From NCBI GenBank assembly GCA_022592435.1, contig JABYQS010000008.1:310001-374000 (forward strand): a stretch of DNA of 64,000 nucleotides. The letters are read 5' to 3'. The notes beneath the pieces were generated by a model, which saw only the letters and a list, made by a program, of their open reading frames with translations, ran no database searches and was not told where the DNA came from. A program made the position numbers and the translations under genes. Shown here piece after piece: positions 1 through 11,434 of the stretch. How positions within the stretch are numbered: position 1 is the first letter of the stretch; every line of letters begins with the position of its first letter. This stretch comes from Cerioporus squamosus. Taxonomy: Eukaryota; Basidiomycota; Agaricomycetes; Polyporales; Polyporaceae.

Positions 1-1409
1 TGAAGGTGGCCGCATCCTTGTACTCCTCCAGGACGGCCCTCATCTCGTCTTTCGACAAGCTGTCAAAGTTCTCAGGAAGGTGCGGCTTGCCCATTCTCTT
101 GGATGGAAGCTCGATCTTGTGCCCTGTGTAGAGGAACGCGCGAGGGATGATGGCCTGCATGTACAGAGGCGCGATGGTCGTCCACTGCCAGTCGATGATC
201 CCGGTGACAGCGCATGTAGACGGGTCGATGAAGATGTTCCCCCGGTTTAGATCTGGATGCCATATAGTCGGTACGCACAGCTCTGCGGGCGGGATGGTCG
301 CAGGAACGCACGAGAGGACTTGGTCGAAAACGTTGATGTAAAAGGCGGGAGAGGCATCCTTTTCATCCAAGAAAGACACGTCGGAGGGCAGGCGCGGTTT
401 CGCAAAGCTAGCCAGCCGTGCTTGCTGGCACCTGATCGTATCGGTTATGAGCGACAAGCAGTCTTGTCCTGGTATCAGCATGTCAGCCACGTCGCGACCA
501 CAACCCCGATACAGAACATGGACGTACATGGACCTCTGTACGTGTCGAGCTGTTTCCTAGTACCGCGCCACAGTTCCCAATCGATGGAGGGCCCGATGGC
601 GTATTTTGAGCGCTCCGAGATCGGACTGCCAGCAGGGTCGGCGAAAACGTCGGTCGTGTGTGGTATGCTCTCGACGTCTACCTTGAAATACAGACTGCCG
701 TGGTGAGTAAAGCAAACCGAGAAGAACTCTGACTGAAGTATAGCCAGATTCTGCACGAGCTCCATGTGTTTCCCAGTGTCGAGCGACTGCCAGGCCTTGG
801 ACAGCTCCACGCCTTGTGCGACTTCCATGATGATGAACTCGGCCCCGACGCTCGTCGTTTCTGCGCGTGAACACCATGCAAGAACCTTGGGCACGGGAAG
901 GTTCAGTACGTTCCGTGCAAACTGCATCGTCGCAACCTCAGAAGCGGTGAGGAGGTGGGGCGGACCTGCGAGCGGGCAAGGAAGCCGAGCTACGGCTTCC
1001 CGACCGTCCGAGAAAGTGAGCCTGTAGATTTTATTACTGCTACCTAGTTATGAGTGTGAGTACCGCACAAAGCTTCGACGGATGATGATTCAGATGCTGC
1101 GCACTCTCGAAGGTCTTGTCCATGCGAACGCATTCAGCCCCGACGGCTTTAGCGGCCTCCCTTGCGAGCGCCTGAGGATTGAATGACACGTATCGAGCCA
1201 GGAGGTCTGTAAGTTGGTTCTGTCAGATTTTCATCGCTATAATGATGCGTGCGCTCACGAATGTCCTCGTCGTATAGCCAGCGAGACGTAGTGAGGCGAC
1301 GCAGCGCTTCGGGATCGTTGGTGACCTGGCCACGAACCGCCAGCACAGTAGGCGATATGTTGGAAACAGCTCGAGAGCGAAGCGTGCGTTGTAGCGCGCG
1401 CCGAAGCAT
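1..1409 (-). CDS. APH/AIM9-like phosphotransferase-fold protein, partial (C-terminus beyond the left edge)
   Basis: Kinase-fold protein of the aminoglycoside phosphotransferase/AIM9 group that is multi-copy in basidiomycetes; cellular substrate unknown. The ATG is at 1409 (MLRRALQR). The opening region (SRWLYDEDI, then LLARYVSFNPQAL) and the central block (VARLPCPLAGPPHLLTASEV, NVLNLPVPKVLAWCSR) are hallmarks of this family. The catalytic loop is present as WHPDLNRGNIFID (about 235-275), with the metal-binding Asp as GIIDWQ just after. Three introns fit the reading: one with donor GTGAGC near 1260, one at 1044-1104 (61 nt), and one with donor GTACGT near 525. The N-terminal stretch could act as a mitochondrial presequence, but that is inference. 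The gene runs off the window after a segment ending in EEYKDAATF, so its stop is not seen. Confidence 0.85.
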
Positions 1410-2494
1410 AGGTACACTTGAAAAGTACAATAGCGGGAACGGGATTATGTCGTCTTTCGTCGTCTTGCCAGAGATCAACGTGGGAGAAGAGAACAGAGAT
1501 GCGCCCGAGCGCTTACATGGCTCCTCCTCCTCCTTCGCACTATGTAGACATTTCGGGCACTGTCCGCGTGTCAGCTTCTCACCCTTCTCCTGCGGCGCTC
1601 GGATCGAGGAGTAAGTTACATACAGGATGGTTGCACTGCCCAGAGTAGCACTGACCTCCAATTGATACTGCCACTGTAGGTATTATTCAGTGCTCCGCAG
1701 CAGGAGCGTGGCTATCTAAAGAAACGACTGTCTTATACTACAGGAATCGAGCCTGGTATGCGATCCTATGGGTGTGCACTCCTGTGTCTCTGTGATACTC
1801 GGGCACGCGGTGGCGTCATAGTCAGGAATAGGCACAAGATTCGCGTACATTGAGTAGTGTTGACGAACTCTCGCCTCCCAGGTCTCTCGCCCGCAAGGAC
1901 GGAAGCATTTGGACGACTTTTACTCCTTTGGACTACGGCAAGCGCCAACCGTGCGACCCTGGTCTGAGCTGAAGATGCCAATCACGATACTAGGGGTGAC
2001 TCTCCCGCCGATGCGGTACAAGAGTGTCCTGTCTATGCAGCTTGAAGACATATTTGTCTGTATTCGCTCACTGGGATGTTTCGGTGGTACGTTTATGCCT
2101 GTTGTTTTTTCACTCCCCTTTCCCGCCCAGGACGTGCGGCAACACACTCGCGCTCTGCATGCGGTGTAGGGAGTGAACGCAGGGCCAGTTGTTCCAAACC
2201 CAGCACGATACTCAGGTTCTATGAACCTTATTTCCCGGAGGACATGGCTTCGTCTACGAGGTCCTTCGGCAACGGAAGTATTTAATAACTTGGTCTATAT
2301 ATGCTGGCTCCCTCGACCTCACTCCAGCGTCGATTCTCCGACTCCACCAAACGTCCCAATACACCCACATCCGCAATCTCCTACGTTCCATCCAAGCCTC
2401 TGCGCCCGGCTGAAATTATACTAGTCCTCGTCAGTCATCGTGTCTAAATATTTTCTCAGTGACATGTATACTGAGCGGTCTCTCGTGTCAGGCG
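1410..2494. other. Intergenic stretch with a possible TATA box for the downstream gene
   Basis: No convincing coding sequence on either strand; the open frames here are short and lack family-like sequence. A CTATATATG element at about 2294-2302 followed by pyrimidine-rich DNA could be the core promoter of the gene starting at 2495. Confidence 0.4.
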
Positions 2495-2986
2495 ATGCCC
2501 AAGATACGGGTTCCTCACGTTGGTTTCAAGAAGTCCGCGAAAAAGTTTCTCAAGGTCTTCTTCGAGGTCAGCGCATGCCGCACTTCGTTCCCATGTCATA
2601 GACACGTGTTTGAGCTCACACGTCCTCCGTTGGCTTTACAGAAGGATGCCAACTACAAGCGCATCGTTGAAAAGGCGCCTCACGCAGTACCGGGCGACCG
2701 TTGCTGGCCCCAACAAGCCGGGGCTAATGATGAGAACTGCGGTGCTCGCTTCGACTGGGGCGAAAGGTACCAGAAGCCCGACGGACACTGGTACCGCCGC
2801 ATTAACATGCAGCCCAATAAGAACGCCGCAGATCCCACCCTGAAGGAACTTGGTGAAAAGAACTCGGACATGAACCTCGCCACGATTGAGATCCGCGCGG
2901 ACGGCAAGGAACATCTCAGTATGGAGGAGTTCAAGAAGCTCATAGAGGATGGAGTTGACGCTATGCACGATGAGTGTGGTCTCTGA
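2495..2986 (+). CDS. Small hypothetical protein with one intron
   Basis: I do not recognise a family. The likely start is the ATG at 2495 (MPKIRVPHVGFKKSAKKFLK), a basic N-terminus. A 75-nt segment at 2567-2641 (GTCAGC...TTTACAG) looks like an intron; because its length is a multiple of three the frame stays open through it. After splicing the protein is about 138 residues, with a charged hydrophilic body (KDANYKRIVEKAPHAVPGDR, DWGERYQKPDGHWYRR) and an acidic end (SMEEFKKLIEDGVDAMHDE). There is no signal peptide or membrane segment. It stands alone between intergenic stretches. Confidence 0.55.
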   Translation: MPKIRVPHVGFKKSAKKFLKVFFEVSACRTSFPCHRHVFELTRPPLALQKDANYKRIVEKAPHAVPGDRCWPQQAGANDENCGARFDWGERYQKPDGHWYRRINMQPNKNAADPTLKELGEKNSDMNLATIEIRADGKEHLSMEEFKKLIEDGVDAMHDECGL

Positions 2987-3852
2987 GGCTAGTTGTCACC
3001 GGTATTTGTCGTAGACTTTGTGCAGTGTTGTCGTGCAAGCGCGTTATGATCGCATTCCGGGCTAGTGGAACATGGTCGCAAATCGTAGTATATTCACCTC
3101 TCGCTGCATATGAGAATCATATGTTGCAAAGCTCACCTGCACGCATATCGGAGCATTCGAATCGGTGGACTGTCCTGACTTCTCCATCAGATGCTGTTCG
3201 CGTAGAAGTATTGCACGAGCGCACGTAGTTCATGAATAACCCCGCCAGCAGCGCCGCGCGAGCAAATATTGACATCCGCCCGCAGGGTGCCATAAAATCC
3301 AGGCAGTTCGAGTGATAGCACTGCGCAGCTGAGCCATGGACTACATAACACTGGGGCGTCACAGAGAAGGAGCATTAGCCTGTGAAGAAATGCACCAGCT
3401 TCAGTATGTGACCGGGACCATGCTAGGCAGGACGTACGGTGAGACTTACCACTGCGCAACACCGTGGCATCACACCGATGTCCCGTAGACCCAAAGCCAG
3501 CCGGGTTACTATGTCTCAACGAGGAGATTCCGAGACGACGAGCCTGCGCGAACGGAGGCCGAGTCGTCGCTGGGTATCGATATGGGGAGGTCAAGGGATG
3601 TATTTGGGACTCCATAGGACGAAACATGCCACGTGTCTAGCGCAAGCCTAGAGCATATAGCCAAGGAATCCCGGTGACCTTCTGAGCTCCGTAGAAGCAA
3701 CACGATAAGCATGCGATAGGAATACAAGACAATTCAAGCTGCAGGATGGTCGACGCGCTAGCAGCCTGGTGTGCTGGTGGAAGTGCGTGAATGTCTATGA
3801 GACATGCCGGGGCGGTGCGAAGTTGCAGATGGTGGGCGTACTCACCGAATTC
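2987..3852. other. Intergenic stretch, nothing recognised
   Basis: Only short unsupported open frames on both strands. It holds the 3' ends of the flanking genes. Confidence 0.4.
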
Positions 3853-4833
3853 TCAGAGCCTGAAGATGGTCGGTAACTCCTTCCAGAAACAGCGCCGTTC
3901 TGCCAGTGATCGCTCCTCTAGCATATTCACACAGGGTTTGCATATGTGCGGCCGTAAGTGATCTCGTATGATGTCGGACCATCCGTTAATCAGGCGGATA
4001 GCAGGAGACAGTATCATGGCGGTATGTTGGTCCCGTATTTCGGTCGAGCAAGCCTCCGGGCGCTCGCAGTCGGGAGAAGGTCCGACATCGAATATGCGGC
4101 TCGTCATCGGACCCTTCCGGAGCGCAACCTCTGCGTACCCTTCAAAGCACCGTTTCATGTCTTCGGAAGATAAATGTTGAACAGACCCGTCTTCCCGACG
4201 CCAGCCATCCACTACTTCGCTGCCGAGGGAAACACAGAAGTAGAACGCGATGGGGAGCATAACCTCGGTGTCCGTGAGCCGGGAGAGATGGATGAGCTCG
4301 ATCCCGCGTTCTTCGCAGGAGAACTTGTGGAATTCTGGCCTCTCCAAATCATCGAATGTACTCGGCGCGAAGTACCTCTGAAGGGCGGCCAGCGCTTGGG
4401 TCTGAACGTCATCGATCTGGTATTTGTGCCCGAGGCGGACAAGGGAGGACAATTGATGGAAATCAGAGTATCGTTCCGTATAACTGGCTGTGTATATTCT
4501 GTGGAACGTAAGCGTCAAAAATGGCCAGGTCAGTCGGATCGCAGGACGTACATTCTGTGCCGGCTGGGAAGTAAGTAACGCCCTCAGCAGATGCCTGAGA
4601 TCCTCCGGGGAGTCATGCATCTCAACAACCGGACACCCTTCTAGCTTGTTGCTTGTTCCAGCATCTGCAGCGGAGAACATATTGCAGAAGACGGGAGATT
4701 GCTTGGCTAAGAGACCTCTGTAGACCTTGAAGGCGACTTTGCTGGCGAGGAGGACGAGGTTTCCATCCTCCATCCAAAATTCTTCATCGTGCTCCGGTGT
4801 CTCAGTGTCGCGGATAACTGGCATACTACTCAT
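3853..4833 (-). CDS. BTB/POZ domain protein (copy 1 of a divergent pair)
   Basis: Basidiomycete BTB/POZ protein, probably a dimerising adaptor. The start is taken at the ATG at 4833 (MSSMPVIRD). The BTB core reads EEFWMEDGNLVLLASKVAFK, VYRGLLAKQSPVFCNMFSA and a DSPEDLRHLLRALL helix. The family's C-terminal helical region follows (SSLVRLGHKYQIDDVQTQAL) and ends in a Cys-rich tail (HICKPCVNMLEER). It is a paralogue of the gene at 5105 on the other strand. The intron is ambiguous: consensus sites at 4499-4551 (GTACGT...CCACAG) give 53 nt, which would break the frame, whereas an upstream GTTACT donor gives 81 nt and keeps it. The frame is also open straight through. Either a weak donor is used or this copy carries a small lesion. 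Confidence 0.8.
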   Translation of the reverse strand: MSSMPVIRDTETPEHDEEFWMEDGNLVLLASKVAFKVYRGLLAKQSPVFCNMFSAADAGTSNKLEGCPVVEMHDSPEDLRHLLRALLTSQPAQNVRPAIRLTWPFLTLTFHRIYTASYTERYSDFHQLSSLVRLGHKYQIDDVQTQALAALQRYFAPSTFDDLERPEFHKFSCEERGIELIHLSRLTDTEVMLPIAFYFCVSLGSEVVDGWRREDGSVQHLSSEDMKRCFEGYAEVALRKGPMTSRIFDVGPSPDCERPEACSTEIRDQHTAMILSPAIRLINGWSDIIRDHLRPHICKPCVNMLEERSLAERRCFWKELPTIFRL

Positions 4834-5104
4834 GGTCAAGAGCACGAGCAACGAAGTCAAGACTGGAGGAGGAAGAGGAGGAGAAACTATCATGTTGCAG
4901 GCCGGGAGAGCCGGGATGATCCTGTGTGGGCGTCTGAGATACCATATGCGGGAGAAGCGAACACGGTGACGACTCATCCATCCTCCCCCCTCCTCCTGCT
5001 CTCCTCGTTCGCACCAGGATCAAGACAGGCCGCCGCGCTCAACCTACTCAAACTCTCTCTCTACCGACTCTCATCAATATTTGAGCTACATCTGAGGCGA
5101 CGAA
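4834..5104. promoter_or_regulatory. Shared divergent promoter between the two BTB genes
   Basis: 271 bp separate the two start codons. The stretch is rich in pyrimidine runs (CTCTCTCTCTACC-type just before the + gene) and has no clear TATA box. The head-to-head layout suggests joint control; this is inferred from position only. Confidence 0.45.
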
Positions 5105-6100
5105 ATGGGCTCAGAACTGCCACATGAGTTGCAATGGGACGACGAGTTCCGATTCGACGACGGCAGTATCGTTCTTATTGCCGGAACGACCGCTTTCAAG
5201 GTCTACAAGGGACTGCTGGCAGCTCAGTCGATTGTGTTCTCTGATATGCTGTCTGCGGGCAGTGCACATGCTACTCAAGACGTCGACGGTTGCCCTGTCG
5301 TCCACCTCTCTGACTCGCCGGAGGATCTGAGACACCTTCTTCGCGCCCTGATCTCGAAGGAGCAGATACTGTGAGTACTCTGTCTCTGGTGTCTACGATA
5401 TGAATGCGCATGGAAGTCGTGCAGCGTATATGCCCAAGATTTTGCACATGCGTACACGTTCGACCAGCTCTCGGCCTTGGTACGCCTCTCCCACAAGTAT
5501 GGCATCGAGAGCGTCGAGCGACAGGCTGTCTCGTGCCTGAAGACATATTACGCGGACTCGTTCGATGCATGGGAAGGTCAGAAGGGGTTTCGCGCCATGC
5601 CCGAGGTCGGACAGGGCATCGGCGCCATCCGTCTGGCGCGGTTAACGAACAACCCGAGCATGCTCCCCGTCGCCTTCTACGAGTGCGCAATTCTCGGAGG
5701 GAAGATCGTACAGGGATGGACGCGGGAAGACGGGACCGTGGAGCGGCTAGGATGGGAGGACCTCGAGCGGTGCATAGAGGGCTACGGTGCGCTCTGCCGC
5801 ATGATCGAATACAGGATCGAGTGTCTCTTCAAGGTCGAGCCCGGCCACACATGCTCATCCCGGATCCGATGCAAGACCGGGATGCGCGACCTGTACGCGG
5901 ACCAGATCGAGGGCATGTGGAGGACAGCCCGACTGCTGCACTCCGTGGCGGACTCGGTCGAGAAGTGGGCCAGCGACTACTCGCTTTGCGAGCACTGCGC
6001 GGAGCTCATCAAGGAGCGCGATCGCGATGAACGTCGTGACTTGTGGGCCAGACTTCCCTCCATATTCGGTTTGTCGACCGAGGGGTGGGAGGCAGGTTGA
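5105..6100 (+). CDS. BTB/POZ domain protein (copy 2 of a divergent pair)
   Basis: BTB/POZ protein of about 313 residues encoded by two exons, with ATG at 5105. The intron is 5371-5424 (GTGAGT...GTGCAG, 54 nt). Splicing joins ISKEQIL to VYAQDFAHAYTFDQLSALVR in frame, which matches the same place in copy 1. The BTB fold is visible as DEFRFDDGSIVLIAGTTAFK, VYKGLLAAQSIVFSDMLSA and DSPEDLRHLLRAL. The C-terminal region keeps the paired Cys (SLCEHCAELIKERDRDE) also seen in copy 1. No lesion is visible. Function beyond protein-protein interaction is not deducible. Confidence 0.85.
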
Positions 6101-7417
6101 TGTCGGTACGTGCCACACGCAGGTCAACCTTGTCGCGCTGATGGGCTCATTTCCAATTCTTTGCTGGAACTCTGTAGGCGACTGCTTTGCATTACCAGCA
6201 TTCTACTTTGTACCGCATCATCAACGTCAATTCATTATATAATTAAGCATTGTCGCTGGTGGTCGTCTGCGCGTGAAGGCCGATAGCCCGTATATGTCAT
6301 GGTAGGGGGTTCGAACTCTTCATGACGGCGGAGTCTTGCCAAGAAATGTGAGCAATCTTCTGCAGTCTCGATTTCGACGAAGCGCTGACAGCACCGACGG
6401 ATAGAGCTATAGGCTATTCACAGCATCGACGCCACTCCGTCGTAGCCCCGCTGGCTAGACACCTGGACCACACGCACCACCTGTGTATGCAAAACAAGGA
6501 CGCGCCGTGTTGCGACGTTGGACCCCGTCATATCTCATCCCTTTGGCAAGGCCATACGTATCGCCCCAATCCTACGTGCCATTGCTTCTGACATAGTTGT
6601 CAGCTACGGCCTGCGCACGGAGACGGTCTGGCAACATCCGGAGCGCCCTCCTACAGTCTCCGTCTTCCATGACTGGTATAGTACCGGTACTCGACCTCCT
6701 CCGACTCGCCCCCGCCTGCACCGACCAAAACCAGCTGGGATTCATCCGGCGCTGGGATGTACAACGTTGTTCGGTGAGTCACAGTGGCCATGGACTTGGG
6801 GCTCGCTTGCTTCCGATCGGTCGCGGAAATCATGTTGTTTTCTAGGACTTCGCGGATTGTACTCTCGAACTCATCGTAAATACCCACCTTGACTGGAGTT
6901 TACTGACGCATCGCAGTGCCAGATCCGGGATACTGCTTTGCGCAGGATGTGTCGCGTCTCAAACGAGAAGAACCTCCAGGCGGTCCTAGACAATTTCGCC
7001 CCCAAACCTATCTCAAGTTTACGACAGAATTCGGAACCGTTAATGGCAGCTTCGCATAGCTCAAGTCATGACTCAAACTACCCGTTGTCAAGGCGAGGCG
7101 CGACCGTCCATCCTAGAACAATGCTCTTTCACATCATAGGACGAATCGTGCTTTACGGGCATGTTGTCCTCTCGTTGGTGAGGTCTCGACGTTGACTACT
7201 GTGCGACGAGCAGTGCTGACTTGCCACGGATCTTCGTCGCGCAGTGCCGCATCTGTCACCGACGTCGGCGTGTCGCATGTGGGCTTGTCACTTGTGTGTT
7301 ATTGCGTGCTAGGTAGAACGACAACTCACCTTTCCGGCCACGTACACCGATCACACTCATCCGTGTTTTCGAGGCTTGGGGGCGTCCAGCCATAGCAAGC
7401 CCTGTCGTATATCCAGC
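6101..7417. other. Intergenic stretch upstream of GH25 copy 1
   Basis: About 1.3 kb without a supported gene. Short frames at 6518-6892 and 6938-7195 have no family features. Confidence 0.4.
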
Positions 7418-7424
7418 TATAAAA
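7418..7424 (+). promoter_or_regulatory. TATA box of GH25 copy 1
   Basis: TATAAAA lies 76 bp before the ATG at 7500. The paralogue has TATAAAG at a similar distance (88 bp), so the core promoter was duplicated with the gene. Confidence 0.6.
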
Positions 7425-7499
7425 GTCAACAGGATTAGCACGACGAGGACAGGTCAATCCTCGACTTCCACACTGCAGACTCATCTCTACCACCCAGCT

Positions 7500-8517
7500 A
7501 TGAAGCTGACAACTGCTCTTCTCTTGTCGCCGCTATCGCTGCTACAGCTGCCCCCGACCCCGTTTCTGACCCCGACCTCGAGAAGCGAGCGACGCACCCC
7601 AAGGGTATCGATTTTTCCGGCTACGAACGTCAACTTCGGCAAGGTCAAGGCCAACGGTATTTCCTTCGTCTACATCAAGGCTACGGAGGGAACTAGTGAG
7701 TAACGCATGCACCGTGCTCTCGCACATGAACAGGATCGGCTTACATCTGTTCCTCGTCTAGCCTACAAGAACCCCGAGTTCTCCACGCAGTACACCGGCG
7801 CGACCAAGGCGGGTCTCATCCGAGGCTCTTACCACTTCGCGCGCCCGAGCTCCTCATCGGGCGCGGCGCAGGCCACGTTTTTCCTCGCTCATGGAGGCGG
7901 CTGGTCCAAGGACGGCATCACCCTCCCTGGGGCGCTCGATATCAAATGTTCGTGCTAGCTCGACATTCTCCATCTGTTCGCCTGTACTTACCGTCGGCCA
8001 TGATCTATCAGATGGCCCGAAGGGCCACGAGTGCTATGGTTTGAAGGCATCCTCAATGGTCGCTTGGATCAAGGACTTCTCTAATACGTATCATGCGAAG
8101 ACGAAGCGGTACCCCGGTGAGTGACGCTTACATCCCATGCATGGTCGCTGTTATACGGGACTACTGATTGACCGAATCGCAGTGATCTACACCACGACCG
8201 ACTGGTGGAAGACTTGTACAGGTAACAGCGCTGCGTTTGGGTCCACGAACCCGCTGTGGATCGCGCGTTACGCTTCGAGTATCGGCGCTCTGCCAGCTGG
8301 TTGGAAGTAAGTGTCGTACTCTCGCTACTACTGGAAAGTTGGCACTGAGCGATCTTTAGGTACACGACCTTCTGGCAGTACGCGGACAAGGGCCCGAACC
8401 CGGGCGACCAGGATGAGTTCAACGGTAGCATGGACGGCCTCACGAAGTGAGTGACTTGACTTGCCTATCTCTCCTGTGGCTACTTACTTTTATGTCTGCA
8501 GGATGGCTTCGGGGTAG
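7500..8517 (+). pseudogene. GH25 (Chalaropsis-type) lysozyme, copy 1, damaged
   Basis: Paralogue of the secreted GH25 muramidase at 11435; GH25 enzymes cleave the MurNAc-GlcNAc bond of peptidoglycan. Six exons (7500-7695, 7762-7947, 8012-8116, 8183-8306, 8360-8446, 8502-8517) match copy 2 exactly in size from exon 2 on. Exon 1 carries two opposite one-base shifts near 7526 and 7637. Between them the family sequence (VAAIAATAAPDPVSDPDLEK, then HPKGIDFSGY) is found only in another frame, so the literal reading loses the hydrophobic core of the signal peptide and the first active-site Asp. The conserved DxE motif reads LDIK instead of LDIE: the codon at 7944-7946 is AAA, replacing the proposed catalytic Glu. 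The rest is well kept ([50 protein letters not shown]). It is either a decaying duplicate or a catalytically dead protein, with the frameshifts possibly assembly errors. Confidence 0.8.
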
Positions 8518-8635
8518 GAGGACGATCTATAGTGTCGCCGTGCGCAAGCAAATGTAGAAAAGTACATGACATTATTTCCTCGCTGCCTATCCCAATACTG
8601 TGATACCGTGTCGACACAACTATGCGCGTACAGTG

Positions 8636-10409
8636 TCATTCCCAATGGGCCTGATGCAACGCCTCGGCCCAAAGACGCTCCTGCTCGGTGTCCGGCCCTC
8701 GCTCCTGCGCTTGGACCTGCTGAAACGCCCGCATCGTCCTGTCGACCGTCTCCCAGCCCGGGAAGCGGTACATGCCCTCCTCCTGATCGCCGAATGCGAC
8801 ACTCTTTAGGCGGGGGAAGATCGCTGTTAGGATCGCGGCGACCTCCACGGGGTACTCTGGGTCCATGAACCCAACATACAAGTCCCGCAACTCAGAGCAA
8901 CTCGGAGCGACCGGGTGGAAGTCGCGTTCCCATCCGGGTGCATCGGCGTCGTTTAGCCTACGGAACGCATTGCACCAGGGATCGATGGGAAGGGTGAGGA
9001 CCTTCAAGGAAGGACAGTTGTGCGCGAAGGCGGATAGCCCCTTGAGCGTAGCCCGGTACTCCAGCGATGAGAAATGGTCGTCGAAGCCGGCATCGGGGTC
9101 ATACCTGTAACGGTGCAGGTCGAGCTTCTCGAGTCGCGGCCATGTACGCGCCATTGCCTCGAGTGTGTCATCGCTGAGCATGACTATTGATGAAGTGTCG
9201 AGGCAGATGTTGGTGATGGCAGGGAGTGCGAGTAGGTAGGTGAAGGCGGCGTCGAGATCGCAGGGCTCGCCCAGCCAGCCTGAATGCCATAGCGAACGCA
9301 TGGCCTCGCGGGATGGATGGCGCGACAGTACTTCACAAAGCCTCTCGAACGAGGTGAGGTGGGAGTGGCTGCTGTGGTGTGTGATCTGGAGTCGCTCTAC
9401 CAGAGCAGACGATACCATTCGGAAGATCGTGGTGACCAACCACAATTCGTCCGTTACGCATGACAGACTGCGCAGCTGTGGAAAATAGTCGTGATCATGT
9501 TCCGGGGGCGTGGTTTTCCAGAATGCGGGATAGTCGACAATGGATAATGAAACATCGAGCGATTGGAGGATAAGGGAGAGCACCGATGGACCGCAGTGCG
9601 GGAGGAAGGATGTGTATACCCGTCACGGACAGCTGGCGCAGATAGGAGAAGGCACGAACCTCTCGGTGAGAGATGTGCTTGGTTGATCATCCAAAGGAAC
9701 AACGCATTCCGGTGAGGCGTAGTCCCACCGCAGATGCAGCTCTCTCAGGGTTGGAGAACTCTCGGCGAGGGCATCTATATGAGGAACGAGTTCCTGGTCT
9801 GGGTTGGCCATTGCTAGAACATAGCTCGTCAAATGCGAGCCAAAAAGGAGCCGCGTCACTTTCAAGGGATATCTTGCTCTAGCGAAGAGCCGATGGTTTA
9901 GAGCGCGAATGCATGGGATCAACGGCCTTGGCCCATGGAGAGCAAGGATATCCCAAGTGTCTGGAGGAACTGTGGTTGCGCGAGAAGACGCAGTCGCATC
10001 AAGATTCGTTATCCCGCGAACTAGCACGGAGTAGAGTTTCCAGCGACTGAAGTCGAGGGATCTTGGCATGCGGATGAATCGCTGTATATACAATGGTCAC
10101 TTGCAGATCGCAGATTGAAGGACAAATGACATACGATATACCGTCCAGGCGAACTAGTTCCGTCAGGTGCACGAGACTCCTCCCGTACACAGAGATCCGC
10201 CGGAAGAGTGGAGAGAAGGGAAGAATGTTTGGGAGAGTCTGCCATAGAACCGTCAAGGCCGGTCCAGAAAGGGTCTTACAGGTCGTCGCAAGACAAGCCA
10301 GAGTCTTCGTATCCTTCTCCCATCCAATGTGGCTGACAGGGTGGCGCACGAGGATATACGAGCATATGTGGACGTCGACCTCTTGAGGAAGCGAGTATAT
10401 GTTGGTCAT
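8636..10409 (-). pseudogene. F-box/LRR-like protein, family B copy 1, frameshifted
   Basis: F-box type protein, a presumed SCF substrate adaptor. ATG at 10409 (MTNIYSLPQEVDVHICSYIL) opens an F-box-like segment ending TVLWQTLPNILP. An intron at 10082-10130 (GTCATT...ATACAG, 49 nt) joins GISY to RFIRMPRSLDFSRWKLYSVL and aligns with the intron of copy 2. The C-terminal leucine-rich part is long and intact (SDDTLEAMARTWPRLEKLDL, FAHNCPSLKVLTLPIDPW). Compared with copy 2 there is a one-base deletion near 9655 (after SLTERF) and a one-base insertion near 9585 (after RSIGALP). The stretch between is therefore out of frame and meets a stop. The two lesions cancel, so the flanking halves share a frame. 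Confidence 0.75.
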
Positions 10410-11340
10410 CGTCGAGACCACTGGCACTACTAGTAAATCAACGTAATGGTCTCAGGTTCAGTCCCAAACATACAGATGAAGCCAACCTACCCTGCGCCGA
10501 TATGTGAGAACCAACAGACGGTCTTGTAGTAGCTGTGGGCATGGCACTGAGCTAGTATAAGTAGTACTTCAGTATACCGTGCATGATCGTTTATACGAAT
10601 TCGCACGGTCCCGTGCGGCGCGTTCGCTTGAAATGCGAAAATCGGTACGGTTCAACTCCAAGTACTATACCTACGGCAGGCAGATATCGGTGAAACTGCA
10701 GTGAACAGGACCATAAGTGCACGGAGAAAACATGGAGTCTTCCTTGTAAGTTGTCCCTCGCTGAAGTATACTCTTCTCAGGTCTGCTTCATATTGAACTA
10801 CGTAGTACTGAGTACTGAGCGCTGCGACTACAAACACGAAGAACCGGTGGCATCACGCTCCCCTCCGGAGGCATCCTTGCCCACCCCGTAATCTGAACAC
10901 ATTTCTCCGGACTCCCGAGGCCAGCACATCGTAATTTGGCCGCTGGATCTGTACTCCCACAAATTCCTGCCCAGATTCGGGCTCAAGATGCCATCGTCGT
11001 AGGATATCATTGTCGGACGAGTGACCGATTGGATTCCGCGGTCTGTCCAACAGTCAGCGGTCGTCATCACATATAACAGTAAATGTCACCCATAGTCCCT
11101 AGGAGAAGACTGCTATGACACTCTCCACATCTTGGACGAGTTGCCGATGCCGCTGCATCATGCGGACCTGTCAATTTACTCACTTCTCGAACCCGGATCA
11201 AGAGATATTGAGCTATCAGGACGTCCGACGGCACGTTCGTGCGCCATGATACGCACATGGGTACAGGTCATCCGATCAGAGGAAGTATGCCTACAGTATC
11301 TTGGCTGTGACCGGTTCCGACGTAGTACCCGGAGAGGGTC
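10410..11340. other. Intergenic stretch between F-box B1 and GH25 copy 2
   Basis: No gene supported. It contains the inverted repeat at 10602-10617 and AGTACT-rich DNA near 10660-10820. Confidence 0.4.
10602..10617. promoter_or_regulatory. Perfect 7-2-7 inverted repeat upstream of F-box B1
   Basis: CGCACGG-TC-CCGTGCG lies about 190 bp upstream of the start codon at 10409. The same element with one mismatch lies upstream of F-box B2 at 16887-16902. The CGG-N2-CCG core resembles a Zn2Cys6 regulator site; binding is inference. Confidence 0.45.
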
Positions 11341-11347
11341 TATAAAG
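11341..11347 (+). promoter_or_regulatory. TATA box of GH25 copy 2
   Basis: TATAAAG lies 88 bp upstream of the ATG at 11435, placed as in copy 1. Confidence 0.6.
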
Positions 11348-11434
11348 ACAGGCTTGTCACGACCAGAGGGTGTTGCGACCAGTGGGGCATATCCTGGCTG
11401 GGCCTCACCGCACTCTCCCTTGCTCCAGCCCACG

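Noticed and set aside
6250..6340. GGTTCGAACTC, resembling a tRNA T-loop
   Set aside because: The surrounding bases do not form a T stem, acceptor stem or anticodon arm of a tRNA.
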